From: Pachyseris speciosa
Lineage: Eukaryota; Cnidaria; Anthozoa; Scleractinia; Pachyseridae
Length of the DNA stretch: 64,000 nt
Reading direction: 5' to 3'
Assembly: GCA_016490735.1 (NCBI GenBank)
Contig: JAEMWC010000015.1
Coordinates: 198,501 to 262,500, forward strand
The position numbers were made by a program, and so were the translations under genes. The notes below the pieces were generated by a model. That model was not told the origin of the DNA and ran no database searches. It saw only the letters and a list, made by a program, of their open reading frames with translations. Below are positions 43,463-57,533 of this stretch, in pieces. Every line of letters starts with the position of its first letter. Within the stretch, counting starts at the first letter, position 1.

Positions 43463-44017
43463 GGTTTCTAGAAGATATTTGTTACGTCCTCGTTTGAAGA
43501 TGCTTCTTTCAAAAGTTTGCCATTTCCTTGACCAACTGTTCGCCACCTGGACACAGCTAACACATAGCAATCAACTGAATTGTTTCAGTATAGAAACTTC
43601 ACAAAGAAAGTAACAAAAGTGCATTGAACTACATGTAATGAAGCGACCGTTCATTGATACATTGAACAGCTTATATGAAGTAGAATCGGAACTTCATCCC
43701 AGTTCCTACTCGATTTTTCCGCTAAGCGTGACCACTAGTTATTTTACATAATTATGTTCAAGCTTTAAACCTGTCTTATAGTTTTGAACTGTTTTACGTA
43801 GGGTGTTTATGCCATTTAAAAGAATTCGGTTTCCTCAGACGATTACAAAAATTAAATCCAGTTTGGTTTATAGAGCCGATCACCTCTGGCTAGTCACGCA
43901 ATAACTCGCATGACGCTGCAAAAAAAAAAAAGAGAAAAAACTGGAATAATTATTAATTACGCAATCTCGAATCTCTGTCACGACGGCGGAAAGTCGCTTG
44001 GTTCTATTCAAAGAACG
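43463..44017. promoter_or_regulatory. 555-bp bidirectional promoter interval (JmjC <-> acyl-CoA oxidase)
   Basis: The two initiator codons diverge across this stretch, so both 5' UTRs and both promoters must lie here or in unseen upstream exons. No TATA box is obvious at a convincing position. An A-rich run at 43921-43932 precedes the oxidase ATG. Confidence 0.6.
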
Positions 44018-47000
44018 ATGAGAGATTCTGCTGCCCAAGTGAATCCTGATTTAGCCAGAGAACGAGATAAAGCCTCTTTTAACCCAGCTGAATTGACTTT
44101 TTTGCTTTATGGAGGGCGAGACAGAACGGAGAGAAAAAGATATCTTGGTGAGTTTGAGTTTCAAGTTTATAAAGGGGGCGTAACTTATACCTGGATGTTG
44201 ATGAAATAAGAAGTAATTTGATGAAGAAATTAAAAAGGGAAAAGAAGGCATACACAAACACTCGGACAGTCCACTGCAACACGGGTGCATGTCAGGTCGA
44301 GGACGAACTGTTTGGTGTTTGTTAATCCATTAACTTGTGGCTATTCGTACGGCACCCGTACGCGGACTTTGATTTTCTATTCGTACGGGAGTCCTCAATT
44401 TTCGTACAATTTCCATGGAATTTTTGTATTTTTGCTGGTCCAAACTATTTTATGTTTCTTTAGGTGCATTAAGCGATTTTAGTGAGAGCTGTGGATTTGA
44501 TTCAGACTAATTTGTCCACTCTGTACATACTATGCGAATGACTCTTATCATTTCGTGACACTTCCATCTGTTCATCGGTGTTTATCTGACACTCAACCGA
44601 GTGTTGCGAAATGAGTTGTATAGCTTATAGTATTCACAGATTGGGCCAATTAGTTTGAATTAAATTTGAGTGCTTTCTAAAATCGCTTAGTGCACCCAAA
44701 CAATTGAAATTATAATTATAGTTTGGACCAGCAGAAATTAAAAATTCCATAGAAATTGTACGAAAACTGAGGACTCCCATACGAATCTAGAGGAAAATCA
44801 AAGTGCCGTACGAACAGCCACTGCGTAAAACGCAAAAACGCAATTTTTAACCTCCAAATTTAATTTTTAATCACTTTACAATTTGCATTTTTCTCATCTT
44901 TCCTTAAAACACTCTCTACCCCCCCCCCCCCTCCCCTTTTCTCCTTCTTTATAAACACTCTAAAAATCACCCAAAAATTCTGAGATATTTATGGGTTATG
45001 CTCCACCAACCTATGATGGCTTTTTTGGATTGCATGATCAAGGTCAAAAGGTGACAAAAACGTAGCATTCAGGTGTAACTCCCCCTTAATTGTTTGCTTG
45101 ATCAGTTGCATAAGCTTACGTTTACATATAGTTTTTCCACAATTTAGAAATACATGATTGGTTTTCATGGGTAGCTCGGGTGCTGTGTAGTGACTTGACC
45201 ATTGTCAGAATGGTCTTTTATATTTCTCATGTTAACGTGCTACACTTTAATTATCATGCCAAGCTTTTTGAGTGGCAGGCTAAAGTACAGGTCACATTCC
45301 ACAGGTCACAGGTCAACATGTGACCAAAAGCTTTTGAGTCTTGTTAAGGGATATTGTGCAATAACTGTATCTCATTTAATTTGTTTACATGTAGGTTGCC
45401 TTTTTGCAACCCAAATGTTGCCTGTATCATACATGGGAGGAAGATGTGCTCATATATAGCAGAGAGACTCTATGGGTAAAAGTGGCCGGGGGGAGGGGGG
45501 GGGGGTTGGGTTGAGGCAGGGCCGAGAATGGTTTTGAAGTCAGTTGGGGTAAGGGTTCAATAATTATATTTCCCCTCCCTGTTTGATGAACAGTGTACAT
45601 TGTCAGTCATGTGTACATTGTAAGTCTTGATTTTTTCAAGGAGTACAGTGTAGTTTAGAGTCTTATTGTTCATGCATGTTCATATAATTTTTTGCTTTCA
45701 GAATCCCTTGTGATCAATGACCCAATATTTAGCAAAGATGATGCTTACATTCTTGACCCCAAACATCACTATGAGAGAAGTTGTCAAAAGGGATTACAGA
45801 TGTTGGAACTTATTAAGCAATACAATATTACCAAGGAAGAGGAGATCTGGGCTCTGGACAAGTACAAAGATTGAGTGCTTAATGATCTTTTTTTAACACT
45901 TTTTTGGGCACTTATCTTCGTAAATTCCTTAGATTTTATTTCTTTTGTTTACATTGCAGTCTCATTGGAGCAGCATTCCCATTTGCACTGAGTAAAACAA
46001 TGTTCATTCCAACAATAAAGGTAATGACATAATGTTGCATTGTGTTTTCAAGTCAAGTCAATGTTTATTGATTGTCTATAAGAGTTACAAAATAAAAAAA
46101 ATTATACATAAACACATATACCAACTTCCTCTTCTCACATATAGCAATATACCTGCCAAATCTCACGCATTACGCGCGAGTCTCATGCCTGCAGACTAAA
46201 GACGTCCATCTCATGCATTGACGAAAATTTCTCACGCCTGACTTTGAAATCTGGATTACTTCGTCTTTAACACATTAAAAACAAAATTTCAATTCAATAT
46301 TCCCCAAAAATGTTCCAACCTGAACGGCGCTAAATGTCAAGTTTGAGTCCTAACTGTATCAGAACTCGCTAAAAGTCATGTTTCAGTTTGCATTTCGAAA
46401 GCCATCAGAAAAGCTTCAAATAGCTTTTGAAGTGCTTGAAAGTTATCGCAACATCTTCAGAGACATGTTCGGTAACATTCGGAAGTCGCCAGAAAATTTT
46501 CAGAAATTCCGGTCATGTGGAGACAAAAATTTCACACATTTGACTCAGAAAAAGTTGGCAGGTATAAGCATAATTATTGCTAATTCAGTAGGTCAAGAGA
46601 TTAAGAAAACAAAAGAAAAGGGAAGGAGAAGGAAGATAGATCTATATAAACAATACAAAGAGATGAACTACAGTTATTACAATACAATGTTACAAAATTA
46701 CAAGCTTATAGCTTACATGTATAGCTTATCAGCTTATCACTCTGACTTACATGTGTAGAATATAATGGAATGCCTATTAAGTTAAGGTTATATTTAAGCA
46801 TCTTCCCTCCTTAAGGAGCCAGTTATATGTTGTCAAAGTCCTGGCATAAAGACCCTCTTGGATTTTACACCAAGACCCCATGGCTGCCTTTTGGCATTCC
46901 CAATAAGTTGGATTCCCTTGTTGTTTGTACAGTGTATCCCCTCTTAACCCATTGGCTACTGTGCCAGCCAAAACCGGCCACAAAAAACTCCCATGCTTTA

Positions 47001-50000
47001 AAACATTACAACTTTCTCAATCACACAAATATTGCCTTAACTGTCAGTTGTGAACACGAAATGGAATGTCCTTTAAATTTGGATATCCAATAAACGCAAG
47101 AAACGTAGCGATTTTCACCAAATATGGCCTTTTGAGTTTGGACAAGAATGAAACAGACCGTTTTTAACGTCAAAGAGAGACAACGAAAATGCCCCTTTTT
47201 GCCTTAATGTTTTTTTTAAAAAAATCGTTGAAAAACCAAACTTCATATGTCATAACAAAATTCAGTCATTGTTCTAGCTTAGAAATGACTTTTTTTCTTC
47301 ATATTCTTCTTCCAAGCGTAGATACGGCCTTTTGTTCCAGTGCATTTGGGCCTTCCCCTCGACTGCATTAAACTAAGTCTACAGCCACTCCAACCTACCG
47401 CCAAAAATTTGTGCTTGTGGTCATCTTCAGCACTGACAAATTCCAAAATATGTGGTGGTAGGTCGAGAAATTCATCAATAATTGAGTCCCAAAGGTGCTA
47501 AGTGTCTGACTGACCAAATTCCCAGTTCGTCGAGTAACAAGCCAAATTTGACAACAAAGTACATCACCTTGCTCGATTCTTTGAGAAAGTGGACTCTTAG
47601 CTACCGTCATGCTTAATGATGCTCATCAGGCAGCCACTAAAGATGAAAAATGGCTGTAAACTTAGCAAAAATTGCAGGGGAAACCGAACTTGGGCCGTTC
47701 TTGTAGCTGCACGGATGAAAAATAGCTATGTCAGAATGATCTTTTCAGAAACCTTGAACCTCCAGTGCCTTAGGACAGCACCACTCTTCCATGGTAGTTT
47801 GAAATAAAGAGTCACGAAATGCTATGGATCGTTCATAGGTGGAAAATCACTCCGAAAATGTAAAAATGGCTGGTAGTCAATGGGTTAAGCAGCGTCCATG
47901 GCTGCCTTTTCTAGTGAGGGTCCCCTATTGTGTTTATTTCTGATTGAGATTCAAACCACCCAAAGTTTGATATAATTATGTGGGTTAAGTGGTTTTAGTT
48001 TGAGAAAAAAAAGTTATAACAGAATGAGAGTCAGCAGGACTGATTAAAGCATAATATTATTATAAACTCATGCTTATTGTTGTCTTGCCTTGGTAGGGTT
48101 TTGTGATAGGTGGCAAGTTAAGAATACCAACCAAATATATATAATTTTTATATACCCTGATCATTGTGTTAATTGAGCTTGGTCACGAAAGTTTTCGTCA
48201 TTATCATAGAAGCATAAAAAAACATTTAAATAATGGGAAACAGTCAACAGTCGGTTTCCAAGCTACAGTGTAATGTGTTTGAATTCAATAAATTAAGTGA
48301 TGTCTCAACCGCACCATATGTTACTGAACCCCTCTTTAGTAGCCACACCCGGCCCTGTCAAGCTGCTAAAGGGTGCAATGATATTTCTACATCTTGATTA
48401 ACTGTCCTAAATAATTCCTGATCTGTTTAGAGTCAGGGAACAGAAGAACAGAAAGCCAAATGGCTTCCTCTTGCTGAGTCTTATCAGATTATTGGAACAT
48501 ATGCTCAAACTGAATTGGGGCATGGTGAGCCTGCAGTCAATTTTAATTGTACAGTAACATAACACCACATTTGCCTTAATCATAACTTCAGTCCTTAAAG
48601 CACCTATGACAAGGAGTTTTTTTTGCCCCATTTTCAATTGTTGAACATGAATGAAAAATGACTCAGTTGCATGTTTAAAATACGTGGAGGCCATCTGATA
48701 TCATGCGATGGTGCGATTTCGCACAATTGACCTCAAATCCCATCTGATCGCACAATTCATAAAAAAAATTGCTTAATTAAAAAAAGGGTGTCTGCACTTA
48801 GTTTCAAGACGATTTACCTTTCAAAAAGGCCAAGAAACGATCCGAAACCATCGATTTCAAAAACGATCGAAGTTCAAAGCATTATTTTCATTTTTGGCAG
48901 GTCCGGGGCCTGGTGCAAGTTTTTTCATTCTTAAAAAATTACCTATTGGTGCAATGCAAACAATTATTTTCTTTGAGTTAGCCTATCAGAATTGCTTATA
49001 TAAATCCATGACATATGACCCTTCTATACTCACGTTCTAAGTACGTGGGAAGACATGGGAACAGTACGTGGTAATTGGAAATGAGCAAAATTTATATCAG
49101 GGAAGTGTTGTTTGACAACAAAATATATGTAAGCTTATTTACATGTAAGTTCTTTCGCGTACATCGCCGACATCCTCATGGACAAGTTCATGGTGAAAAT
49201 GGCTGCTGTTCCTTCGTGTTCAACTACTGGGAAAACCAAATCGCACCTTCCTTCAAATTTGACTACCAAAGACAGAGCAGAAAAATATGCCACCAGTACT
49301 GTAAAAAAGTTCCATGTGGACGATGGACTGATGTTTTGTTTGTCGTGTAACATAGTAATCGATCATCTAAGGAAATCCTTTAGTTATTAAATTTTTTTCC
49401 CAATTCACTCATAATTGCTTGCTTTTTGTTCCTTTATGAAAAAATCGTTGTTAAGCAGCACAAGAGTGGTTTTCTTTCTCAGAATCCTAGTAAAACAAGC
49501 TTTAAAATAATAGTTAAGGAAAAAATCGCATAATTTGCATAATTTACTGCATAATAGTCTGTTCTTATCATATAATCTACCCTGAAAATATCCCACAATT
49601 CCTGATTTTTTATTGCACCCTATCAGATGGCCTGTACATGCCATTTAGCCTCCAAAGTGTCTTGGAGACTGGGATAGACTAGCGTTATTTATGACTCCTA
49701 TAATTTATAATGTTATCTCATTTGTATTCCAGATTTATTCATATTGTAAGGCACATTTGATCAAACTATTTGTTAATCAGCACAATAGAAGCAATAAATT
49801 ATTATTATAATAATAATTATTAAATTATTATATAATTTACCACATTCAAGCCAAATTGTGATGTTACACTGGGTGTTGCTTGGTTCAGTGTTGTGGTTGA
49901 ATGAAAATGTCAAGTGAATACAAATTATTCAGGAATATCGGACTATTACACTGTATTACACTATTACACTCATATTACATTGGGTGCTCTAGCAACCTTT

Positions 50001-53000
50001 TTCTTTTGAGGGTTCACTGTGTTATGTCACAGACATGTGTCATGTGAAGTTTTGGCCATTGCGATGCACAGGACACTTCTGAGGCAAAATAGTGGATATT
50101 TTGAACGTGAAAAAAAAAGTGCTTTACAGGAATTTCAAAGAGGTCATTTTTTTTATGCATGGTTGAACTATTAAAAACAGATAAAATTTCGTGTCATATG
50201 CGCTTTAAGTCAACCTTGTAGAAAATTATTTAATTTGTCGTTGTTCCTTTGCCCATTATTGTTCATATTCTTTTCTGATAACTTCATTTCAAGGTACTTA
50301 CATTCGAGGCTTAGAGACTATAGCAACATATGATAAGAAAACGCAGGAGTTTGTAATTCATTCACCATCACTCACAGCATGCAAATGGTGGCCAGGAAAC
50401 TGTAAGTAAAGTATGAGCTGCCTTTTGTGATAAATGCATTAGTCACTGGTCTATAGTTGACAGTTGAAAAATATGATGTTTTTAGGTTTTAACATTTATT
50501 TTTATATAATATTCTCTTTTAATATGACAGTCATTTTGTGTTTTCTATGTAGGACCGATGTTTTTTTAGGACCAATGTTTTTTAAGAATTTACAATGACT
50601 TATTTCAGCATGTGAAATATGCAAAACTAAATGCATACGCAGACGACCATCAGATTTATTCGTTTAACCTAGACCCACTTGCATTGGAAGAGTGCATTAG
50701 TCAAGAAGTTAATGTCGCAAATCAGTGGTATAAAAACAATGGCATGATTGTTAACGAGAAAAAGCACCAAACTCTAATCTTGAAAAAAACTGAGCACAAT
50801 TAAATAACTTGATAGATATATTTGGAATGACAATAGATAATAGGCTCTCTTTTGATTATCACGTATCAGTGATCTGTAAGAAAATAAATTATCGATTTAA
50901 CGCAATGCTTAGATTTCGGAAACTTATTAATAATGAGACGCTATTGAAGCTTTGTAAAGCTTTTATTTTGCCGCATTTTTACTACTGTTCTTCTGTTTGG
51001 CATTGCTGTGGTACGTGCAATGCTGACAAAGTAGATAATCATAAATAAGTGCATTCTTAGGTTTATACTACAGGACTATAGCTCTCCATATGACATTTTA
51101 CTGTGCAAAGTTAACTTAAAGTCTCTATTCATTAGATGCCTCCAGAACTTCATGATTACGTTATATAAGAGTCTGTTCCTTACGAATTAAAATTTGTTAA
51201 CTTTCTATAAACCTGTCCGCACCCTCCGTTCCTCAGGGTCCATCAATCTGTCTGTCCCAAGATCTAGAACCTCCACCTATGGCGACAGATCCTTTGCGTG
51301 TGTATATCCCCTAGGCTTTGGAACAAACTTCCTGATTTCATAAGATATTCCGAGACCTTAGATTCCTTTAAAACCAGGCTCAAGACACACCTTTTTAGAA
51401 TTGCTTTTAACCTATAGTAAATTTTTTATCTTATTCTTGTAATTACTTTAAATCTTATGTAAAAGCATTGAGACTTATGTATAATGCGTTTTTAAGAACT
51501 GTATTATTATTATTATTATTATTATTATCCAGGCTATTGAAAGATATTTTCACCGTACAGTCTTCATCCTATAATTTGCGCAGAGATCATATCCTGGCCC
51601 TTCCCAACCCAAAAACAACAACTTACGGTCTGCACTCTTTTACTTACTTAGCTAGCAAATTATGGAACTCTCTCCCAAACACTTACAAAACATTAGATTT
51701 ATTTTCTAAAATTCAAGCAGGAGATCCTCAGATATGAAGCTTTTCCACAGTAGATCTACAAGTTATATTTCCCTCTGCATGCATAATGTTGTACATAGTT
51801 TATAAATAATATTGGAATTGGAATTGTAATATAGCATATTTTATTTTATTCTAGCTTATTTTCTCAAAGATATTAGCTCTACAGCTACTCTGTAAATTTC
51901 AAGCATAAATTAAGTATATGCATGCATGCATGTATGTATATGTATGTTTTATTTATAATTATTACTTTATTGGTTTCATTTTGTTATTTCTCACATGAAT
52001 ATAGTCACTTTGTGTTCATTGGCAAGGGTCGGGTGAGGCAGCTTCAAAAACCCTCCTCCTCCTCTTGTCATTGGAATGATTGCTTGGTTCCTTCTGTACC
52101 AATGACTGTATTACTGTTATTATAGACCTTTTTCATAATGGCCGACGATTTTAATTATTCTTTTGTATATGTGTTAATTAGCCCTACTAACCTCACTTTA
52201 ATGAAAAGATTCTATTGAATTTTGCACATGCTGACAAGGCTAGTAGGGCTCATTATCATAAGACTAAAAGAATAATTTGTTGGGCGCCATTATGAAAAGG
52301 GTCTATTGTTATTGTTATTGTTATTGTTATTGTTATTGTTATTATATTACAGGATGTTGACGTCTATTTGAACTTAATTGATACATTATACATTATACAT
52401 GTACATACTCAATTATCCTTTTCCCATCGGGGCTTTTTTCAGGGATAATTTTACAACACTGGCCGGGGAACTTTACCAGACTGCTTGTGCAGTTTACAAT
52501 ATTAATGACAGAAGTAACAAATGTGTGCCTATTGTAACACAAAACAGTAAACCAAAGCATTTGGTAGAACACAACTCTACAGATGTATTTTCAGCTATTC
52601 TCCATGGCAGGCAAGCACATGCCCCCTTGTCATGCACACAACACTCTAGGTACGCAATGCGTGTATACAATAACCCCCTTTCCTATGAAGGCATGGACGG
52701 GTAACAGAAAACAAAATGTAACATGACTAAACTCAACTAGGATCACAATAGAATTTGAGTAAGCACAGATTCTAAGAAAACGTCCTAGCTCAAAAGAAAG
52801 TCATTAAAATAACTGGAAACATGGTGTTCTCGGAAAGGCTTGCCAACATGTTCAGAGTTCCCTAATGTAATGTTTCCATGACTGTGGATGCTCCCTTTTT
52901 GGGTAGGTCTTCCAACAGGTTTGGTGTTCCTTGCTGTGGGTATCACTTTCTTGACCATGGATACTTTCCTAAACAACCGTGGCCCTCCTCTCACAAGTTT

Positions 53001-56000
53001 GACGCTGACTCCTCTTTCACTGATGACGGTAAAGGGTCTAGGGTCGTATCTTGTGGTTAACTTGTTTTGATGCTTCTGAAGCAGCAGTACTTGACCTCCC
53101 TGGTGAATGTCTGAAGGGGTTGCCTTGTGTCGCGTATCCATGTATGACTTTGCTTCTGACTTTCTCAAATTGTCATTGGAGCATGCGATTTGAAGGAGCT
53201 TAGAGGGGCGAGAGAGATCCAAACAGGGAATCTTGGTCCTGATATGACGATTCATCATCAGGGATGCGGGAGATACCCCAGTGGAGGAATGGGGAGTATT
53301 TTGGTAATTCAATAAGAACACAAACAGTTCAGAACACCAGGGTTTTGTTGAAATGTTCCACTTGGACATTAGCAGCAGGCCAAAGGGGCGTAATTTTGTG
53401 ATGCTTGATGCCTAATTGTTTACACCATGCTGTAAACTCCTCTGACCCGGAAGGAGCATTGTCAGATGTCATGACTTCAGGGATACCATGTGTTGCAAAC
53501 ATTTGGTTAAGGTGCATAATGGCCGTGGCTACCAAACTTGAGCGTGTAATGTGGACCTCTGGATACTTTGATGTTTCATCACAAGCGAAAAATATATACT
53601 CTCCTGATGGGAATGGGCCACAGTAGTCAACATGGATTGTGTGCCACACTTGTTTAGGTGGATCTGTCATTCTGAGGGGCTCTGGGGGGAGGGGGTGGGG
53701 GTGCTGGGCCCACAATTTGGCAACCAAAGCATTCGTGTACATGTCTCTCAGCTTGAATGTCTATGCCAGGCCACCGGACTCTTTGTCTGAGATGCTGTTT
53801 AACTTTAGTGATGCCTTGGTGCCCCTCATGTGCTAACTTAAGAATGCAAGGATGCAGTGCGTTTGGGATAACAATATGATTTTTCTGCAAAATAATGCCA
53901 CATTTCTGGCAAAATTCATCCTTTAGATCTGCAAAAGACTTTGCTGCAGCTAACCAGTTCCCAGTTTCGAGGGACTCCTTGATGGTTTTCAAAGTAGGGT
54001 CACATTCGGAAGCAAGAAGAAGCTCTTGAAAAGTGATGGCTGAAGGAAGGGAGTCAACTATAATGGAGTTAACCTATTCCTCAACAGGATCTCTGGATGT
54101 GTTGGTTGTGACAGGTTTGCGTGATAAGAAGTCAACAGCATTTTGGATGCCAGGTTGGTAAACAATGCATGGGCTGTAGTTTTGAAGCCATAAATGCTAA
54201 TGTTCGATTCTTGGTGAAGGGTTCCCGCAGCCACTGAGGAGAACTTCCAGAGGTTTGTGATCTCCCACTAAGTCAAACTGGCCGCCATGGTTGTGAGAAT
54301 GAAACCTCTCACATGCCCATACTCTGGATAAGGTTTCTCTTTCAATTTGGCTATAGTGCTGTTCAACGGGTGACAGATTACAGCTTGCATACGCAACGGG
54401 TCATATGGAACCATCAGGGTGCTTCTGAGTCAAGGCACTACTGATACCAATCTTGCAGGCATCATGACATACTTGGGTGGGGAGGGAGGGGTCAAAATGG
54501 GCCAGAACAGTGTCGCTAGGTATGAGGTCATGTAGTTTGTTAAAGGCTTCAGATTGCTTGGGGCCCCACAACCATGGATATTTCTTGTGTGTGATTCTTT
54601 GTATAGGCTCTGTCATAGCAGCTAGGTTTGGAACGAAATGGGTCATGGTATTTACTAATACCAGAAAGCTTCTTGCTTCTGTGGCAGTGCTGGGCGGTTG
54701 CATTTGCTTGATTGCATGTGTACGATCCTTGTTGGGGGATACGCCTTGTGCTGAGATGTGAAATCCATAATAGTCCAGTTCAGTGACGCCAAATAGACAC
54801 TTGGCTGGGTTGACTGTAAGGTTTTTCTCTTGGAGATGTAGCAACACATTTTCTAGGGCTCTGTCATGCTCTTCTTTAGTGGTACCATGGATGAGAATGT
54901 CGTCAGCAATGTTCCTCACATGGCATCCCTCGAGGACCTGCCCAATTACGTGTTGGCATATCTCAGAGCCTACTTATGCTCCATATGGCAGACGCTTGTA
55001 TCGGTGGAGGCCAACATGTGTTTTGAATGTTGTCAGGTGACAAGATGATTCAGCAAGTTCAATTTGGTGATAACATTCCTTTAGATTGATTTTCGAAAAG
55101 AACTTGGAGCCATTTAGGTCTTGTAGAATTTCTTCAGATGTTGGGTATGGGTGGTGTGTATGGCAGAGAGCCTCGTTGGGCTTCCACATGCTAACACACA
55201 GTCTTGCATCACCATTCGGCTTATCGACAATGACGACTGGTGACACCCATGGCGTTGGACCTGTGACCTGTTCAATGATATCTTGATCTTCAAGTTGTTT
55301 CAGTTTGGCTTCCACTCTGGCACGGTAGTGTAAGGTTGTAGGACGGAATTTTGTACCACTGGTTGTACAGTTGGATCAATATTGAGCTCAAGTTGCTGAT
55401 CTTTTAGTTTCCTGATCTTGCCACTAAACACTGCTGGGAACTTCTGTAAAAGGGACTGGTATTCACCATGTACAGGTGGATGTTCTGTAGTGGTAGAAGC
55501 AGCATCATGCAACTTTCCTAGCCGGGTTGAGGTTTCACAACTAAGGAGACAACCAGCATTCCGTGCTTTGAGCACCAGGAACCTTGTCAGGTCCATCTGC
55601 CAAGACGGACTGTTGACCAGTCTGAAAAATGATCCGGCGAGGGGAATCGGCACAGGGTTATCTTCTCCAAAAGGGCGAAGTTTCACATTTGTTGGTTTCA
55701 AGGGCACCGTTTTTGCAGCACTGATCTCCTCATATGTTGCATACTCAATGGTGTTTGCTGTGACACCAGAATCAATACAGACTTGGATTAGGGCACCACT
55801 GAGGCATCATGATGTACTTGGGTGCGGAGGGAGGGGTCAAAATGGGCCAGAACAGTGTCGCTAGATATGAGGTCACATAGGTTGTTAAAGGCTTTAGATT
55901 GCTTGGGGCCTCATAACCATGGATAGTTCTTGTTTGTAATTCTTTGTATAGGCTCTGTCATAGCAGCTAGGTTTGGAACGAAATGGGTCACGGTACAAAT

Positions 56001-56158
56001 GTATTTACTAGTACCTGAAAGCTTCTTGCTTCTGTGGCTGTGCTAGGTGGTTGCTTGATTGCACGTATACAATCTTTGACAAGATGATTCAGCAAGTTCA
56101 GTTTGGTGATAACATTCCTTGAGATCAATTTTGGAAAATAACTTGGAGCCGTTTAGCT

Positions 56159-56195
<37 letters not shown>

Positions 56196-56227
56196 TGTTG
56201 GTAGGGAGTGAAACACAAAAGTTTGGA

Positions 56228-56260
<33 letters not shown>

Positions 56261-57502
56261 TGTACAGGGATTTGATTAGTTGACGTTTCGAGCGTTAGCC
56301 CTTCGTCTGAGTGAATAGAGGAATTGTGGGTTGTGTATCGTTTATATACAGAAAATAGAGCTACGCTATTGGTGGTAACATGGTAACATGAAAAACAAGA
56401 ATAAATCAATTGAAATCAATTGATACCATGGGGATTAAGAGAGTGCCGATTTGAAAGATCAATTTTTGCTCAAGATTTTTATGGCTTTCCATGGTACCTT
56501 GATGTAGGGAAAGGCCAGAGATCGACATGTGTTGCTTGGAATGGCTAGGGAGATTAAAATGCCGAGCTACTGGTTTGGATGCATCTTTGTCATCTTTTTC
56601 AACATCACAAAGATGTTCTCGGAATCGGTCACATAGTCGTCTTCCTGTTTCGCCGATGTATAACTTTTTGCATGATGTACAGGTTATGCAATAGATAACA
56701 TTTAAAATTAAAATGCCGAGCGACTGGTTTGGATGCGTCTTTGTAATCTTTTTCAACATCACAAAGATGTTCTCAGAATCGGTCACATAGTCGTCTTCCT
56801 GTTTCGCCGATGTATAACTTTTTGCATGGTGTACAGGTTATGCAATAGATAACATTTAAAATTAAAATGCCGAGTGACTGGTTTGGATGCGTCTTTGTAA
56901 TCTTTTTCAACATCACAAAGATGTTCTCAGAATCGGTCACATAGTCGTCTTCCTGTTTCGCCGATGTATAACTTTTTGCATGATGTACAGGTTATGCAAT
57001 AGATAACATTTGCGGAGGTACACGTGAAACAATCAGTGATCTTAACAGATCACTTAGGGCCCAATATTTTGTCAGTGTTTTGAATGAAAGGACAAGTTTT
57101 GCTTCGTGAGCGCACGCATTTAAAAGTGCCAGGTTGTTCAGTTTTGAATGCGCTTCTAACTAGAAAGCTATCTACATTTTTGTTGCGTTTGAATGAAATC
57201 AGTGGTGGTTGTGAAAAGATTCTAGCAGTTTCTGGATCATTTTGCCGTATCTTAAAGTTATTGAGAATGATGGCTTTAACTGGGTTATTATGAGGGTGAA
57301 ATGTGAGGGTGAATGGAATTCTGTCATTCTTTTCCTTTTGTGGCATCTGTAGTGCTGACTGTTGATCAATCTGCAGGGCACAGTTATGGCCCAATTGAAC
57401 CACAGAAACAGGATAGCCACATTTCTCGAAGAACTGGCACATTTCCTCTGATTTGTTGGAAAAATCAGAGTCATCACTACATAAAAATTTGGTTTATCAA
57501 CG

Positions 57503-57533
<31 letters not shown>

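Noticed and set aside
43463..43570. Longer N-terminus for the JmjC protein (start at 43570)
   Set aside because: The ATG at 43462 is followed directly by a typical signal peptide; the upstream extension would bury it.
54477..55864. Several + strand frames of 60-148 residues
   Set aside because: They are antisense shadows of the minus-strand Ty3-type pol, which has clear RT and integrase motifs.
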